Shown: in pieces, positions 53,053 through 64,000 of the stretch
How the letters are laid out: each line of letters starts with the position of its first letter
Numbering within the stretch: position 1 is the first letter of the stretch
Assembly (NCBI RefSeq): GCF_000003815.2
Contig: NC_049990.1
Coordinates: 10,687,995-10,751,994 of the forward strand
Reading direction: 5' to 3'
DNA: 64,000 nt
Source: Branchiostoma floridae
Taxonomy: Eukaryota > Chordata > Leptocardii > Amphioxiformes > Branchiostomatidae
Notes under the pieces: generated by a model
The model's input: the letters and a program-made list of their open reading frames with translations, nothing else
Databases searched by the model: none
Told to the model about the DNA's origin: nothing
Position numbers and translations under genes: made by a program

Positions 53053-56000
53053 CTATGTCTTGATGATGTTGTGTTCGGGACCGAATGGGAAGCCTGTAAT
53101 GTCCTCCGCCCCGTCCTCCGTCACTACCAGGATGTCGTGCTCCCGGTAACCGCCCGCTCCCGGCATGCCCTCGGGTATCATGATCATCGGCTCCATGGAG
53201 ACGACCATCCCGGGCTCGAGAACGGTCGGGATGTCTTCACGCAGTTCCAATTCTGGGAACAAGAACAAAAGGATGAAGATTTGTTACAAGTACATTCAGA
53301 TTTTTCAAACCTATCTACACAGAGGATGCGCTTATGGTACGGTCCCATCATTGGAAAAAAATTGCACTGCCGTGTCCTTATGTGGCAAAGAGGGACAATC
53401 TACAGCTACCGGGCTATTTTTGGGTATGACGGGGCCCCTAGATTTCTGTAACTCCAGTTAAAATTGCCAAATAGACGCCGTAACCTAATCGTGAAAACAC
53501 GGAGAGGCACCCCTGTGGTCTGTCCACCGGAACAGCTTTGCAGCCTCAGAGCCTGGCCATGGCCGGGGCTACATCCCCTACGGGCACGGGTGCAAATGAG
53601 ACTGCAGCATAAGCTTGTTTTACAATATCTCAAAATAAAAATATCAAGTTTCCCAAGTTAAACATAAATAAATCTGTGATCTCTCGGTTCAGACCTGCTT
53701 CCCTGCCGTAGTAGTGACAGAGAGAGCCGAAGGAGTGCCCGTAGCCGAAGCTGCGGTACTGCAGCAGCCCGTGTTCCCGGTACATCTCGTTCAGCTCAGT
53801 GGCGATGTCACAGCAGCGCGCTCCCGGCCGGATCAGCTCCAGGCCCCGCCGGTGTACCTGGTGGGAATAGGAGGTTGGAACATTGACAGAATTGAGACTT
53901 ATTTATTAATAAGGTTTCAACACAACACAGTAGTTTAGACACACTGTTTACGAATCTCTCAAAGATATCATGAATCTATTGCAGTCGGCAAATGTGACAA
54001 AGTCAGATGGCTACCAGCCTTACTTGGCAGTTGATCTCCCAGAGTGCGAGATGTGCATCGGAGGCGTGGTTCAAGAACAAGGTCCTCTCAAGGGCAGTGT
54101 AGTACCTGAGTTAGAGGTAGAGAGGTTAAGTTTGTGTCAAGAGCTTTCTTGGAATGTACTGAGGAAAATTTACACACATTGTAATTGAAGACACAAAGTT
54201 TTATAATTATACGTAAGGACGTAAGGTCTACCATATAGAGCCTCACATGCATTATAGCAAGAACTTGTCGAGTGATGTCTTCTGGCTTCAAGTCAACCTT
54301 AAGAAATCGCTACAACGAGTTCTTGTAAATTAGAGAATCGTCTATTAGAAACAAGTCGATCACATATTCTACATAGTCAAAGAGAATCATACCCAGCAAT
54401 CATGGGGAAGGTGTTGAGTGACAGGATGTCTCCACTGCGCACGCGCCGTGACGTCACAGGGTTGTGTGCTCCGTCAGTGTTGATCCCTGACTGGATCCAT
54501 GCCCAAGCTTGGTGGAGGAAGGAACAAAAGTCAGTCAGTACAACTGGCGCTGAAGATGCTCTATCATTAGCATAAACTTTGCATGATATCCCAGCAAAGA
54601 AGAAGAATCATTGCATATCATACACACATCATACAGATGGACATAATAGCACAGATCCTTTAGGTTTAACCAGCCAACATGGCGGCCGTGACGGCACATA
54701 CCAAAATCCTACTTGCATAAATAAGTTTGTACTGACTGTTCATGAGTTCGCCATGCGGGTAGGTCCTGGCAATTTCCCGTGTCATGGTGTTGGAGGCGTG
54801 CATCGCCAGCTCGTACTCAGGCACGCCCTCTTCTAGTGCCTCCACCACAGCCCACCCGCCCAGGTCGGCAATACGCGCGCCCTCTCTGTTCCAACCCCGC
54901 AGCAGAATGGACCACAGATACAGGAATATGGGGATGGGGGTGAACATGGGAAAAAACAACAAAAAACAATTGCAACGCATCTTTATACAGCTCTAAGATG
55001 GATAATCTTACCTGAAGTTTTAAATCTTATTAGACTTAGTATAGAATTAGCATATTTCAACAACGCATCCAACAACTTTGACTGAGGTAAAGTTCATTAA
55101 TGAAAAAGCTTTACAAACAATGCTTCTGAACCCAACATATCAGCAATTTGAATGCACAGCTGATTAACAGTCAAATCAAAGAGCAAATTGCGTAGATTAT
55201 ATGCACATGTGTTACACACATCACTGTTTACCGGTATATACCCTTCATTCCTTATCCCACGTGTCTATCCGCCTGGGGACCTCAGTCTAAATCCTGTTGT
55301 GAGAAAGAGACGACATGTATTCCCCTTATGTATCATGTACAATGTTGATGCCACAATATGTAAATTCATAGCTATGATAATAAAATGTATCTCACAACCA
55401 TATACTATTATCTGACGTCATGAAAGCGGATGTGACGTACACACCTGATGAGTGCGATCTCCTCGTCCGATTTCTTCATGCGCAGGCGCATGGTGGGTTT
55501 TCCTATGTCTACTTTCTGCATGTCGGGCACGGCGAGGTTCAGCTTGGTGAAGCCATCTAGCGCCATGTCGTCGAACTCCACGCCGAGCGTCATGAGGCCT
55601 CGCCCGGCCAGCTCCGCTTGGACCGCGTGGTAGAAGGTGTCACGCTGCCAATCGGTGTAGATGATATTGTCACCGATCTGCGTTCTTCTCCAGGGTTGGC
55701 CACCGTCGATGGCTGCAAGATTACAAATAAAACTCCTATCAGTGACTTAATGTTTTATTTCAAGTTTCAGGCCAACCGGATTGTGGCGAAACAGAAAAAA
55801 CTCGTCTGTTTACTTGATCCTTTGTTGATGACCGCTTTTGATCACTCAAAACGACCTGGCATTGGCAACTTCCCGGTCTAACCATCAAGTATGGCAGACA
55901 ATATCGTTACGCCATAGTCACGTGAGTGCAAACGCCCTATGTATTCTGGGAAAGTATATTCACCGGATGTGACGTACCTGCGGATATGGAGAGCACCTTG

Positions 56001-57488
56001 TCCATGGTGACGACCAGCCCGTATGTCCGGCCGAAGGCGCAGTACAGAAAGTCGCCGTAGTAGTTGATGTTATGGTAGGACGTGAAGAGGACTGCGTCTA
56101 TTCTGCTGGTGATCATGAACGTACGCAGCAGATTCAGCCTCCGCTGGAGTTCCTCTACTGAGAAGGTCGGCTTGACCTGTAGGAACGACAGACTTCTATA
56201 GCATACAAGCAATTAAATAGGAGCATGCCAGCTAGGATGGTACATGTAAACCGCTAGAAGATGAACTTGACACTTGGTAGTTTACCATTTCCTGTGTGTC
56301 CTGATTATGGATGTTTCAATTTTTTTCAATATTCTAATGATTTGTAGCGAGAAAGGCTTCAACGTGAGTTGATGTTGCTTATGTGCCGCCCATCTAAAGA
56401 ACGTACGGTGAATCTGGTTTTCTCCAGATGCCAGCCTCTACGTCATAGCGCCAAAGTGCAAACGGAACGGATTCGAGGACGGTTCATTGACAAGTCTTTT
56501 TGCTGTGTGTATGTGCTCTAACAGTTGTAGCTGTTACCTTCTGTGGGTTTACGGAAAAGGCTGAGCTGTCTACCTGGGATGGCTATCGCTTCAGGATCTA
56601 CGAAAGCCCACGGTTACAAAAGCTGTTTTAGCAGTACGGGCTGTTTCTCCTCAATGATGAAGCTGTGTGTTAAGGAACTATGTGAATGGGCTGTATGTGA
56701 AGGGGCTTTGTGTGAAGCAGCTGTGTGTGAAAGAGCTGTGTGTGTTTATGACCCAGAGGTTCTGGATTCGAATCAGTTGCTATGCCACCGATCTTTTCCG
56801 TAACCCCACCTTCTGTCCGTTCCTCCTGTCAATCAGCCGAGGCATCAGGTCGTCTGTCAGGGGCAGCTGCTTGTGCCGGGAGGCGTCAATATGCTGTTGT
56901 CTGACGGGTGTCGGGTTGTGTTGCGGCCTCCGACCTGCGCCACTCACCGGTGAATGCACGTCCTGTGTGGTGCCGGTGTAGCCATGGGAGGAACCTGCAA
57001 CAACAAGGGAAACATCGTATCTGTGACTAAAATTTCACCAGGTTTGAGAATCACTAAATACAAGGTACTCTGTTTACAACCAAGACACAGTAAAATCACA
57101 ACCAACGTTTCGGAGTCCGTCTGTTACCATCCTCAGGGCAACACGGACTGGTACTACTTAACACTGCAGCTAGGTGTCGCTGCTAACAATGCGGCGCCAA
57201 ACGTCAAGAATTGTCATTATTAGCAGAGACACCTAGTGTTGTGTTATATGGTACCAGTTGCTATAGTAGAATTGCTCGGAGGAAGATGACCGACGGCCAT
57301 CGAAACGTTGGCTGTGATTCTATGTCTTGGTTGTAAATAAATCAAAGAATATTGTTATCCACCTAGAAAAGTAATGAAAACACCTTATTCCTGTTTGTAC
57401 CCACCTTTCTCTTTGTGTATATATATGTTTTATATGTGTTTTGCTTGTTTTTAATTTAAAATGTCAAAGTTTCTTTACAAACCTATGT

Positions 57489-57538
<50 letters not shown>

Positions 57539-57724
57539 ACACACACACACACACAAACAAACACACTCACCAAGACTTCCCACTGGTGCTGGACCTGGTC
57601 CATGGCCGGTCTCGGAATGCTGACATCTTCCGATAACTGCTGGTACTGCAGCTGTCAGCTTCTGTAAGTCGGGCAGGCCCTTCTCCCAGAGAATCCGGGA
57701 ACTGGACGTCAATATCTTCCACAT
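53053..57724 (-). CDS. Creatinase-like protein, copy D (complete)
   Basis: Nine minus-strand exons: 57724-57571, 56994-56810, 56176-55978, 55712-55445, 54885-54737, 54507-54393, 54105-54024, 53857-53695, 53252-53053. All junctions are GT-AG with matching phase, giving 504 residues against about 400 for bacterial creatinase. The extra length is an N-terminal extension: a basic, Ser/Leu-rich start (MWKILTSSSRILWEK) that may be a mitochondrial presequence, then a polar linker. The catalytic part carries SYHNINYYGDFLYCAFGR, SISAAIDGGQPWRRTQIG, TWAWIQSGINTDGAHNPVTS, YYTALERTLF, FGYGHSFGS and VSMEPMIM. The INTDGAHNPVT form is closer to bacterial creatinase than the GGHNPVT of A to C. By family, the histidine in AHNPVT and glutamates in LERT and MEP act in creatine hydrolysis. 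D looks like the least altered member of the array. Confidence 0.9.
57072..57340. mobile_element. Foldback element in intron 1 of copy D
   Basis: ACAACCAAGACACAGTAAAA and CACAACCAACGTTTCGG on the left pair with CGAAACGTTGGCTGTG and TGTCTTGGTTGT on the right. Inside them, GGTGTCGCTGCTAACAATG pairs with CATTATTAGCAGAGACACC. Copies A, B and C carry only left-half versions, twice in tandem. Confidence 0.7.
57489..57556. repeat. (CA)n microsatellite next to copy D exon 1 donor
   Basis: This is an almost pure CA run of about 65 bases. On the minus strand it begins as (GT)n about 15 bases inside intron 1 of copy D. It is absent from copies A, B and C. Confidence 0.95.
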
Positions 57725-57729
57725 CGTAC

Positions 57730-59660
57730 TTCTGTAACGGCAAACGGCTTGGTTATGAAATGATAAACGTGTTACTGTTTACGTTAGTACTAAACTGTCC
57801 ACTAACTGTGATATCAGACCAACTGGCAAAGGTATAAAGAGTCGTTCAACTCTAGTGCCTTTGAGTGAAGTACAAACTTATTCTATACAGTATATCTAAA
57901 TTCTATATATCTAACCCTCATAAACGTAATTCTACATATCCGTTGTCAACTACAATATAGACTTTGATTTCGGTGCTGCATACTTTATATTGTACTGCTT
58001 TTGGCTTATATTATCATAATAATCATAATCATCATAACCATCATAATCATTATGCAGTGTCATCAGCATGCTGACATAATGCGTTTATATCGCGACAAAT
58101 AGCGCGACCTATGGAAGCACGGCGAACTGCAAGTGCACGGAGTGACACTATAGAAACTTCCGCTGAGTCATCGGTGTTCCGATGTTGTTGACAGACGTTC
58201 TCAAACCCCTCTTGCGTGCGGGACAAAGCCAACTGTTTTTAACACATTTCATGCGTGAGTCAGTGCTCTGGGCGGGTGTCAACAAGTGTAAGGTTACTCT
58301 TTAAGGGAACTCGAAGCTCTTGTTGCATAATTTGGCATATCACAGGGGCAAGGCAACCTGGGATGGTAGCGAACTTCACACATATCAAGCGCATTTAGTA
58401 AGGATAATAACTCCCTTTGCCAAAACATATATACTGAAATTGTGTTACCATATACACACAGACAAGTTAAAACCAACACTTCATTCATGGTCATTTTAAA
58501 GGGACTCCACTTAACTTACATCGTCCGAGCATTTTCTTGGCCTTTGATTTGCATTTGAAGTTCAGCACGGATTACAAACATTTATTTTGTGCATTCCCTT
58601 ACATTACACTGTGTCTAATGGAGCCTTGTGTCAAAAGTACACAAAAACGAAGTTGAAAATGGTCACAAAGTTTCGCATTGACGTACATGGTCTAAAACCC
58701 TTTCGACCCCCCCCCCCTCCCCATACACACAACAGCCTGTCTGTTGGTATCTCCCGACCTTGTCCTTCTACTAACAAGGTAACTCTATCTGTCTGCTGAC
58801 TCAGACTTGCTAACAAGGTAAGGCCATTGTTTGGGTTGTATGGATGACATCCACTGGGTACCCAATACTGATGCAAGAAAGCGTGTGGCAAAAAAATTGC
58901 CGTCATTATCTAAGTGGTCAGGAAGGTTGAACAAATGATTGGACTCCTTGATTGGACACACTGGACATGGAATAAAAATAAATAAAAAATCTGTATTTGG
59001 TCTTTACGTCTTCTTGGAAGACTTAAGAAAACGTAAGTAACGTTACGGTTACGCTAAAAGAAAAGAGGCATTCTGACTACATTTTTACCCTGGCTTCATA
59101 AACGCCAACCGTGACAAGGCCTCATTGCGATGTCAGTCAGCAACTTGGCCAAGTAGATCCTATGCAGTAACAACAACCTTCTTGAGCTAGCCAAGTAATA
59201 CTAGCTGTGATGACAACGAACAGTCAACTAATCTCCTTGTTTTTGACAGGAAAGGACCGCAATAACAGTACAAGACGTGAGCGTCCATAAAACGGACAAG
59301 GCTTTTAGTCCTTACTCACTTCATTCATGCCCGACTGAACATGCGTCAGTTGAACATTGTGTGTGCAGAAAGCTAATTTGTCTAGAACCCTTGGATACAG
59401 GGACAAGAGTAGGCTGGTAGGTCAAGGTCAAGAAGAGGTCGCACGGAACACAGCACACAGTTAACGTTGTGTTCTAAGACCGGTACCTTGCAGTCACTGC
59501 CCTGCACGTACGTATTTCCAAGTATAGTTTTCTCAGTATTTGCGGTGAGGCTTTCACAGCCTGTCGACAAAGATGTCTATGGCAACCATAAGTTTTCTGT
59601 CATAGGAGAGCTGCACATAATAAGACACCTCGTTTGTTTTTTTGGCTGTGTGTTCACAAT
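57730..59660. other. Upstream flank of copy D, no gene
   Basis: The part at 57960-58080 is homologous to 43985-44110, which marks the end of the tandem unit. It includes an ATCATAATC microsatellite (58013-58050). A C-rich run lies at 58707-58722. No coding exon is recognised. Confidence 0.5.
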
Positions 59661-59663
59661 CTC

Positions 59664-59958
59664 TCAGACCCATGATGGTATAATGGTTAGGGTGTTTGGC
59701 CCAGAACACAGAGGTCCTGGGTTGGAGTCCCCCGACATGCCACAATGTTCTCTCTTTGGGAAAGGCATTTACACAAGTTTCTGCACACCAACCAGATGTA
59801 GAAATGAGTACCTGACTTCGTTGGGCATTCCAATACTGTGCACTAGACACAGTGGATACAATCCACTGTCCTTATGGCCTCAAAAGGCTATGAAACTACC
59901 TTTGAGTACATTTGCATTTGCCCCGGATGTGTCGTATGAACGTTTCAGCATAAGGTAC
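59664..59958 (+). mobile_element. tRNA-derived SINE running into a gap
   Basis: The head reads ATGGTATAATGGTTAGGGTG (A box) and GGTCCTGGGTTGGAGTCCC (B box). A body follows with GAGTACCTGACTTCGTTGGG, of a kind seen in deuterostome SINEs. Its 3' end is lost in the gap. Confidence 0.75.
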
Positions 59959-60058
59959 NNNNNNNNNNNNNNNNNNNNNNNNNNNNNNNNNNNNNNNNNN
60001 NNNNNNNNNNNNNNNNNNNNNNNNNNNNNNNNNNNNNNNNNNNNNNNNNNNNNNNNNN
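59959..60058. other. Assembly gap (100 N)
   Basis: Exactly 100 N, which is often a placeholder for a gap of unknown size. Confidence 0.95.
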
Positions 60059-63000
60059 GGTACACCAGACTGACACGCGATATCCTGAATGATGTTTATA
60101 TTAAACCGACTTGGCTCGCCGTTCCCTTTGTCTCTTATCCAAACAGCTGGTCCTGATTATTACCATATTCCCAAAAATACTACAAACGTCAGCATAGACC
60201 AATTTCAACTTCGATCTACACCGATCATGTAGGGTAGAGCGCAGTCAACGTTCAGCCCTTCATGCATGGGTCATAATGTCACGAATCAGTCAGGATTTTC
60301 CCCAAACACTGCCGAGTTGCATCTGTGTGGATCAGTTCAAAAATCATTACTTACGTAAAAAAGCCGAAAGGGGGACCAAACATACACAACTTCTTACCCT
60401 ATGTCCAAAGAGGTATCTATCACTAAACAATGAACATAGTATTTCCAGAGTCCTACTGTAGTACAGTATAAAACCGCAAGGAGGCCCATATTCGAACATG
60501 ATCCTAAATTGTTTTTCCGACCATATGTTCATGATTAAAAAAAAAAAAAACATAATGCAGTAAGACTAAACAGTGACTGGTGCAAGAGCCTTTACCCCTG
60601 GGAACCGAATCTTCCATTGACCCCAAGGTCATTTTGTTTTGTTTTGACGTTTGTTTTGCTACAGATTCAGGGTAGGTTCTAAAAATGACCCACATGATGA
60701 AATCCCGGCTGTCCATATTAGTACAAGGTGACTCATCGGTAACCTCCAAATCAATCCCTTCGATGGCCCAAATTTCGTCAGTTCGTAAACGGTCGTTGCC
60801 TTCAATAACGGTAGTTGCCATTTCACGGAACGGTCGTTTCCTTTTTAACGATCAATACCATATCCGAGCGACCGACCTTGAATTCCGAATGCTGGTGGTA
60901 CAGTTGTATTCGGATATTGCCCCTGCTTCCTTTTGTATCGTTAGATTATGACGGTGGCAGATTTTAAAGACGTGATCAGAAAAAGTATTACGCAATTAGC
61001 AAAGAAAAAAAATACCCATCGTAGGGGCTGGTACCGAGGCTAACAGACACTAACTAGGCTAGGAGACAGCGGGGGAAGTTGTGTCTGTTCTCAGTTATAC
61101 TCATTAGCCATGGTTCAAGGCTTACCCGGATTTAGCCCATATTACCGCTCACACGCAACATGTCAGATCCACTGACAAGGAACTCAGTAGTGATTCATTT
61201 GTCAGCTAGCTCAGCAAGATATCATCCGGCCCAGAAAAACATCCACCCAAAACTTGTTGCTACCCTAGCAACTCAAATAAGGATATCTGAAATGATTGCG
61301 ATATGACAGAGAGATATGGGTCAAGAAATTTGACCCGTCATCAAATATTTACTGCCGATAAGGACTGATACGAAATCCACCTGTCAGCAGTTTACAAGTG
61401 ATATGTTGTTTTTTTCAGCCACCACCCCCATTCCTTATTGGAATATCCCTGCACGGCCCTGTTGCCATGGTAACCCGTATTGTTGAACATGACTTCATGC
61501 CAGCGTGTGTCAGTCATTACCAGCTGTGCATTGTTAAGCCGACATTGACGGCATACACCTCGGGGTGGCACCGCAGTAGAATAAGGCTGCATCAATTCAT
61601 TTTCCTGGCACTCAGACATCACAGTATAAAAGATAGCAAGGATACAAAATGTAGCAGAATAATTTAATTCATTTTCTTGGCACTCAGACGACTCAGTATA
61701 AAAGATAGCAAGGGAACAAAATGAAAACAGAAAAGTGCGCAGGCACCTTGCACCCCCGATCTACTATCAGACCGTAACGCAAACACATAAGATCTGTACG
61801 GGGCTACAACGGGTCTTCTCCGGTCAGCGACTTGGCCGAAGTTGAGCGGACAGCTATAAGCGCTTTTATTCAATCAGCCTATTGATCTACCACGGACTAG
61901 CATTGATTTTTCTCCAAATACAGGATTCGGTGAATTGAAATAATTGTGGCCAAATAATTATAATTAACGGTAACGATACAAAAAATGGTGACTGTTACAG
62001 TTGACCTGCGAGTGTGACACCAAGTGCAATTTTTCAATATTAAATCATGAATTAAGCCTGGAATGATTTTTTGCTGGGAAACATCATCTGCAATAAAATG
62101 TCTCTAGCAATAATAACATCATCAATTGTAGCTTCATGGATGTATATGTGTGGTCTTCTCACTGGCCACCGTGAAAAAACAGAACACCGCTGTCCAAAAG
62201 CCCTGCGCAACAAAGAAACACTGAGGGTAGCCCTCGATAGAAAGAAAATGACGCAACGCTTACCTCTACCTGTGGTAGCACTTCCGGGTAGCGGAATATT
62301 CCACGACGTTATAACGCTAGCAGGTTCGGCTATATGGTCTTCTCTTCTATCTAGACGCTGTCTGTTGTAGTCAAGTCTACGGGAAAGATCTGGAGCTCTT
62401 CTGTGCCGGTTTGACGAGATCCTCCACACTTGAGCTGCCCGCGGGTTGTGCGGTTCGTGACAAGTGCGCAGTTTTTTGGGCGACGTAAACAATCGGTGCT
62501 GTAGTCACGTGGCCCAGTCTGTTTACTGGCTCGAACTAGACTGTGGATTGCGCAATCAATGATGGACTATGAAAGAGGTTTACGGTGATACGAAGTAATG
62601 TTATAGCTTTTTTTCCATCGGTAAGGATGACTTGGCAGACATTGAGACTGACAAGTCTGGTAACAGCCGATATTTTTCTGAGCTTCCCTGGGTCGAACTC
62701 GGCACTAGGAGCTAGTGTTATACTCCGTTAAGCGCGTCTCCATTGAGCGCACGACTATATGTTTTTACGTACCAGCAAACCCTATAAGAGCCTCAAAATT
62801 TACCCAATGGTGGAAGACTACAGACTTGTGACAAAGCCTCTATACGTAAATAACGTTACTGGTATACAGCTAGAGAGTGGAAAAAGCCATTACAAGATCT
62901 TGGCACCACAAGGGCGCCCAAAATAGCAAACTTTCCGATATTGAGTTTACAAGTGTGTCATGTTCCTTTCAACAACAAGTATGAGTGACAGCAGAGTGTT

Positions 63001-64000
63001 CAATATCTCAGTCCTTATCTGTTATGTCTGAAATCTGTGCTAGACTGTCGTCTACTGTTATCAGAAAGCCTTTTGCCCTTGTCCCACAGACCGAGACCGG
63101 TGAATCGTGTTTGCCAAGGCGCAAACGCGCAGGTGTAGTTCAGTGAAGTGCGCACTGCGACACTTATGTATGTCACTATACAAGCCGTAAAGCCTTAGGT
63201 TAAGCCTTTAATATTTTCTCTCTGGCCATGGGGGTTATCATGTGTGGCGTCAAAGCCGTGAAACCTAGTTTGACCCTCAACATTTTGACCCGGAGGTTAT
63301 GATAAAGTGCGTCGATCGCAAACAAACAAGCGCCAAACTGGCAACAGTTCGGGTCATGCGGTTTGCCGTACGGCTATCACATGTCGTCCAATCAGCGTAT
63401 GTCATTTCAATCACGCCCACCATCCGCCCACGACACATGTAATTTGAGAAGGTCCTTTTATGTGTACTGGGCAAAACATAGTTTGTCTTCCTCAAAGCAG
63501 ATGTTATGCGGAAAGATGTAGCATTCTGTACCAGGCACTGATTCTGATACCCTGACCCACTCCCTTGAACACTTGGTAAACGGCCAAGAGCAAAGAGGTC
63601 CAATGAAGTTTAGACATCCAGGTAGCAAGATACGCCAAATAGCAGTAACACTCAAGCAACTGCATATCAATGGCCAGACGTTACTATATTTCGATAGTAT
63701 CCTTGGTAACACCGATATAACCTCCTTGGTAACACTTTAATAAGAAAGGTGGTGTATCAATACTACCTGGCACGACCTCAGAGGACTGTTTCCAAAATCT
63801 TATAATTATCCACAGGTCCTTGAGTAACTGCTATTTGGCGCAAAGAGTTTGTTGAATGTTGGAAAAAAAAAAACTTATAGTACTATTGAAAACTCATTGC
63901 TTGAAAGTTCCTTTGTTTGTACACGTACTGCATGATCCGCAAACTGAGGTTACCCAAGGATTTTGCTCTTTCCGGCTCCTTTGGGTACCTAGTTGGTGTT
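60059..64000. other. No gene recognised
   Basis: Open frames on the minus strand at 60504-60821 and 62052-62492 show no family features and no convincing splice context. A short tandem repeat is listed separately. Confidence 0.5.
61593..61723. repeat. Two-copy tandem repeat
   Basis: A unit of about 58 bases (AATTCATTTTCCTGGCACTC...ACAAAATG) occurs at 61593 and again at 61666, with few differences and a 15-base spacer. Confidence 0.85.

Noticed and set aside
57441-57667. His/Thr-rich open frames
   Set aside because: Translation of the (CA)n microsatellite.
60504-60821. 105-codon minus-strand open frame starting MATTVIEGND
   Set aside because: Composition is protein-like at the start, but no family is recognised, the end runs through a poly-A-rich stretch and no clear donor is seen.
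62052-62492. 146-codon minus-strand open frame
   Set aside because: Arg-rich composition without recognisable motif, no splice or promoter context and no paralogue in the window; likely chance.

Overview
The window is eukaryotic: three unrelated spliced genes and one tandem gene family, all with GT-AG introns apart from one AT-AC intron, in AT-rich DNA full of short interspersed repeats and two assembly gaps (45918-46043 and 59959-60058). Chordate-like gene content (a glycine-receptor-type channel with a vertebrate-like 83-nt Cys-loop exon, and a cullin-4 with a CUL4B-like N-terminus), together with the repeat style, suggests a lancelet (Branchiostoma). That is an inference from gene and repeat style, not something the sequence proves.

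Layout. (1) 2060-7735, minus strand: a Cys-loop anion channel of the glycine receptor/GluCl type. Ten coding exons were found; one exon between the signal peptide and the ligand-binding domain is not identified. (2) 9337-11217, minus: a two-exon galactose-3-O-sulfotransferase of the Golgi lumen. (3) 12940-29118, plus: a complete 20-exon cullin-4 (817 aa predicted), whose intron 2 is a U12-type AT-AC intron and whose introns hold a mariner deletion derivative, a hAT-type MITE, SINEs, LINE scraps and a partial exon duplication. (4) 31.7-58.1 kb, minus: four tandem copies (A, B, C, D from left to right) of a nine-exon gene for a creatinase-like protein. This family is best known from bacteria. 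D is complete (504 aa predicted). A and C are complete over the catalytic domain but lack an obvious in-phase splice donor for exon 1. B is a pseudogene, with a nonsense codon in exon 4 and no exon 9. (5) 58.1-64 kb: no gene recognised; one SINE, a gap and a short tandem repeat.

The four paralogous copies serve as natural empty-site controls. They show the exact insertion site of a 1.08-kb Helitron2/HINE-like element in copy C, and a MITE present in copy A whose counterpart in copy C looks like a Tc1/mariner excision footprint. The genes do not form an operon or pathway. The cullin scaffolds a ubiquitin ligase, the sulfotransferase modifies glycans, the channel would carry chloride, and the creatinase-like enzymes would be expected to hydrolyse creatine to sarcosine and urea if they keep the family reaction.
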